Shown piece by piece: positions 61,331 through 64,000 of a stretch of 64,000 bases of DNA. Each line of letters opens with the position of its first letter. Position 1 is the stretch's first letter. Source of the DNA: Occallatibacter gabretensis (lineage in GTDB: Bacteria; Acidobacteriota; Terriglobia; Terriglobales; Acidobacteriaceae); NCBI RefSeq assembly GCF_001449115.1, contig NZ_LAIJ01000001.1, positions 310,001 through 374,000 of the forward strand, given 5' to 3'. Below the pieces are notes generated by a model. It was not told the DNA's origin and made no database searches. It saw only the letters and a program-made list of their open reading frames with translations. The translations under genes were made by a program, and so were the position numbers.

Positions 61331-61396
61331 GGCTGGTAGGCCGGGGATTTATCCCCGGCCTACCAGCCACAAGAAAAGTTTTGGGGCTTTAGCCCC
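61331..61396. repeat. palindromic TTTA-loop elements between korA and korB
   Basis: 61331-61347 pairs perfectly with 61352-61368 (17 bp, loop TTTA). 61383-61388 pairs with 61391-61396 (GGGGCT-TT-AGCCCC). A third element of the same style is at 62483-62502. They look like acidobacterial REP-like palindromes; here they also separate two operon genes. Confidence 0.65.
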
Positions 61397-61428
61397 TGAG
61401 GGAATCAACCCTCAAAAGGAATTAGAAA

Positions 61429-62466
61429 ATGGCGACATCAACGCCCGCACCTAAAGTCAACCACATCGGCTTGCCCGTCCTGGAATATCGCGGAGGCAAG
61501 TCCACGCTCTGCGCCGGATGCGGCCACAACGCCATCTCCGAGCGCATCATCGACGCCATGTATGAGATGGGTGTCGAGCCGGAGCGCGTCATGAAGATGA
61601 GCGGCATCGGCTGCTCCTCCAAGTCGCCGGCTTACTTCATGTCCCGCTCGCACAGCTTCAACTCCGTGCACGGCCGCATGCCTTCAGTCTCCACAGGCGC
61701 AATTCTCGCCAACCACACCATGACCATGCTCGGCGTCTCCGGCGACGGCGACACCGCATCCATCGGCATGGGACAGTTTGTGCATCTTCTTCGCCGCAAT
61801 CTCCCGATGATCTACATCATCGAAGACAACGGCGTCTACGGCCTCACCAAGGGACAGTTCTCCGCCACCGCCGACATCGGCTCCAAGCTCAAGACCGGCA
61901 TCGTCAACGACCTCCCGGCTATCGATACCTGCTCGCTCGCCATCCAGCTTGGCGCAACCTTCGTCGGTCGTTCTTTCTCCGGCGACAAGAAGCAGCTTCT
62001 CGCCATGCTCAAGGCGGCCATCGCGCACAAGGGCACGGTCATGCTCGATGTCATCAGCCCCTGCGTCACCTTCAATGATCACGAAGGCTCCACCAAGAGC
62101 TACAAGTTCATGCAGGAACACGACGAGCCCATCAATGAGCTCGGCTTCGTCGCCAGCTTTGAAGACATCCACGTCGACTACGACCCCGGCACCACCTATG
62201 ACGTCGAGATGCACGATGGCTCCAGCCTTCGCCTACGCAAGCTCCGCGAAGACTACGACCCAACGGACAAGATCAAGGCCGTGCAGCTCCTCATGGACTC
62301 GCACGCCAAAGGCGAAGTCCTCACCGGCGTCTTCTACATCGACACGCAGAAGTCCTCGTTCACAGACCTGCTCAATCTGGTCGACGAACCCCTCGGCCAG
62401 CAGCCCGAATCGGTGACGCGTCCCTCCAAGGCCGTCCTCGACCAGCTAATGACCAGCCTGCAATAA
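61429..62466 (+). CDS. korB: 2-oxoacid:ferredoxin oxidoreductase beta subunit
   Basis: 345 residues. The thiamine-diphosphate motif GDGDTASIGMGQFVH with IEDNGVYGLTKGQFS is intact, and three cysteine sites for the iron-sulfur cluster are visible: CAGCGHNAI, GIGCSS and SPCVTFNDH. Pairs with korA, separated by 106 bases containing two palindromic elements. A strong terminator follows. Confidence 0.95.
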   Translation: MATSTPAPKVNHIGLPVLEYRGGKSTLCAGCGHNAISERIIDAMYEMGVEPERVMKMSGIGCSSKSPAYFMSRSHSFNSVHGRMPSVSTGAILANHTMTMLGVSGDGDTASIGMGQFVHLLRRNLPMIYIIEDNGVYGLTKGQFSATADIGSKLKTGIVNDLPAIDTCSLAIQLGATFVGRSFSGDKKQLLAMLKAAIAHKGTVMLDVISPCVTFNDHEGSTKSYKFMQEHDEPINELGFVASFEDIHVDYDPGTTYDVEMHDGSSLRLRKLREDYDPTDKIKAVQLLMDSHAKGEVLTGVFYIDTQKSSFTDLLNLVDEPLGQQPESVTRPSKAVLDQLMTSLQ

Positions 62467-62482
62467 GTACTTGCTTTGAAAG

Positions 62483-62502
62483 GGCACGGCTTTAGCCGTG
62501 CC
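62483..62502. repeat. palindromic TTTA-loop element after korB
   Basis: GGCACGGCT / AGCCGTGCC, 9 base pairs with a two-base loop TT. Third member of the palindromic family seen between korA and korB. Confidence 0.6.
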
Positions 62503-62535
62503 AAAGCCAGGGATTATTTCCTTGTACTTTCCAAC

Positions 62536-62561
62536 AAAAGCCCCGCTTCGGCGGGGCTTTT
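62536..62561 (+). terminator. intrinsic terminator of korAB
   Basis: AAAAGCCCCGC-TTCG-GCGGGGCTTTT, a textbook hairpin with a tetraloop and T run. Confidence 0.93.
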
Positions 62562-62619
62562 CTATTCTTCAAGTTTTCCCACAAAATCAGACATTGTCAT
62601 CCTTGTATCTCTGAGTAAG

Positions 62620-62799
62620 CGGCAGTTTTGATAGAAACTGTTGCGTTGGGGGAGCCGAGGCATCGGCTCCCCCGCGGGCGGACGGCACCCGTTCATCCTG
62701 TGGTCTTTTGGACCGACGTTCAGCACAGGGACCGCTGCCCAAGTCACGTACGACCGAACAGTCGCAGGACACTCAGTCGCACTTACAAGGAAGGTTACC
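62620..62799 (+). ncRNA. candidate bridge-RNA region of the IS110-type element
   Basis: The 5' non-coding end of an IS110 element, between korAB's terminator and the transposase. It has a perfect 11-base-pair hairpin (62648-62658 with 62663-62673, loop GGCA), then a second small hairpin GGTC-TTTT-GGACC, and further internal pairing. In IS110-family elements this region encodes the bridge RNA that guides recombination. Exact ends and loops not determined. Confidence 0.35.
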
Positions 62800-63772
62800 G
62801 TGACAGGGATCATCTGTGGAGTGGATATCGCCTCTTCGTCTCTGGAGGCGTGCATCGGGCGCTTCGGTCCATCCGAGCGTTTTGCCAATAACCCCGCCGG
62901 CATCGCCGCACTGGCCGCCTTCTGTGGCGCGCACCAGGTCGAACTGGTAGCCATGGAAGCCACTGGCGGCTACGAACAGCAGGCCTTCGCGCAGCTATCC
63001 GAGCACGGCCTGCCCACCGCCATCCTCAACCCGCGCGCGGTGCGCCAGTTTGCTCAAAGCATGGGCCGGCTGGAAAAGACCGACGCGATCGACGCCGCCA
63101 TGATCGCCTTTTTACGCCGAAGTCAAAAAGTGCCCGCCCATGTGTCTTGCGCCGCGCGCCCAGCGGCATCTGCGCGCCCTGGCTACACGCCTGCGCCAGC
63201 TCACCGAAGTGCGCACCGCGCAGCTGAATCAGCAGCGGCTCATCGCCGAGCCTCTTGTACAAGCTTCTTTCGACGATCTGTTGGCGCTCATCGCCCTCCA
63301 GATCCGCGATCTGGAACAGAAGATCGCCGCCCTGATCGAAGCCGACCCGCTGTGGCGCGAACTCAACCAGGCTTTTCGCTCCATCAAGGGCGTGGCCAGC
63401 CGCACCGTCGCGCGTCTCATGGCGGAGATGCCCGAGATCGGCGCCTTATCGAACAAGACCATCTCGAAGCTGGCTGGAGTAGCGCCTCTGGCCGCGGACT
63501 CGGGCAAGCATCAGGGCAAGCGCCGTGTGCGCGGCGGCCGTAGTTCAGTGCGCGAAATCCTCTTCATCGTGGCCAGCGTGGTGGGTCGCTACGAACCCGA
63601 CTTCGTCGCTTTTCAGCAACGCCTGCGAGCAGCCGTCAAGCCTCCAAAAGTCGTTCGCATCGCGCTGGCTCACAAGCTGCTGGTCCGCCTCAACGCCAAG
63701 GCCCGCGAAGTCCGCCAGCGCACGTCGCAAGTATCGCCATACCGTCAGCTGGAAGCCGTAACGGCAGGTTAA
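62800..63772 (+). pseudogene. IS110-family transposase, frameshifted
   Basis: GTG start at 62800. The N-terminal RuvC-like domain has the DEDD set: CGVDIAS, AMEATGGYE and KTDAIDAAMIAF. The frame then shifts by one base at a run of five T (63109-63113); with four T the protein continues as FYAEVKKCPPMCLAP. The C-terminal Transposase_20 domain (SIKGVASRTVARLMAEMP, VAPLAADSGKHQGKRRVRGG with the catalytic serine) is complete in the second frame. Either inactivated, or expressed by slippage on the T run, or a sequencing error. No terminal inverted repeats are expected in this family. Confidence 0.85.
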
Positions 63773-63882
63773 TCTCAGCCCGCCGCCGCAGCCGAGGATG
63801 TGGGAAAGCGGGAAAACAGCACCACCGTTTTTCCGCTTTTCCATATCCTGCCTTGACAAACCCAGACAGTCGCTGAATGGAG

Positions 63883-63923
63883 CCGCTTTCTTCAGGCGAA
63901 GTGAAGGATCTGCGGTTGCTACT
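63883..63923. repeat. dispersed intergenic repeat, third copy
   Basis: TTCAGGCGAAGTGAAGGATCTGCG with AGCCG before it, resembling the copies at 20733 and 25635. The flank 63773-64000 shows no gene to the window edge. Confidence 0.5.
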
Positions 63924-64000
63924 AGGTTCGGACTGAGCCTTTGGGACAGAAATAGTCTTGTGAACAATGGCGAGAGTTGTTTAAAACCTTCCAGCTTGAT

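Overview
The window looks like a chromosomal segment of an acidobacterium (Acidobacteriota, class Terriglobia, Acidobacteriaceae-like). I infer this from its moderately high GC, the many Tat-exported carbohydrate enzymes, the small CxxC/KRKRR proteins and short dispersed repeats that I associate with that group, and the family mix. No rRNA or other species-level marker is present. About 60 genes are supported, with one tRNA, one IS110-type element and one decayed gene.

Layout. 0-5.3 kb: an FkbH-like HAD protein (cut by the window edge), an SGNH-type membrane protein, an MBOAT acyltransferase and a MaoC-SDR fusion, which together look like a surface acylation or unusual acyl-unit pathway. 5.5-6.2 kb: a solitary unknown protein with His-Gly and Cys-Cys motifs. 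6.2-9.5 kb: Tat-exported sugar isomerase and Gfo/Idh/MocA oxidoreductase, then a CpsB-type PHP phosphatase. 9.6-15.5 kb: glycolytic genes tpiA, pgk and gap with a RidA-like gene, interrupted by two toxin-antitoxin modules; a third lies at 16.7-17.5 kb. 17.5-22.1 kb: DinB-like protein, membrane protein, ribA, an orphan LytS-type kinase and a cytochrome c/terpene-cyclase-fold protein. 22.1-24.6 kb: an AT-richer accessory stretch of small genes separated by short repeats. 24.7-28 kb: an MBL hydrolase, a zinc-finger membrane protein and a cyanophycinase-like peptidase.

28.1-33.9 kb carries ftsQ-ftsA-ftsZ and a stand-alone transpeptidase. 34-37.1 kb has a DedA-rhodanese fusion, ruvC and an SRPBCC-ArsR pair. 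37.3-38.4 kb encodes a secreted G1 glutamic peptidase. 38.8-42.9 kb is the translation block rplM-rpsI, rpsB-tsf, a lipoprotein gene and pyrH. 43-48.8 kb holds an acyltransferase, the exported alpha-mannosidases GH92 and GH125 and a DUF899 protein. 48.9-52 kb is an AT-richer island of small genes ending at tRNA-Ser, with a frameshifted SRAP (YedK/HMCES) remnant. 52-59.3 kb has a Tat-exported GH2 enzyme, a secreted unknown protein, an ankyrin protein and a MATE transporter. 59.5-62.5 kb encodes a 2-oxoacid:ferredoxin oxidoreductase (korAB), followed by an IS110-family element whose transposase is frameshifted and whose 5' non-coding end may encode a bridge RNA.

Most of the window is ordinary housekeeping and carbohydrate metabolism. 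The least explained parts are the FkbH/MBOAT cluster, the solitary His-Gly/Cys-Cys protein, the repeat-bounded stretch at 22-24.6 kb, the small-gene island beside tRNA-Ser, and the promoter and leader structures. All family assignments come from reading the sequence; no database search was run.
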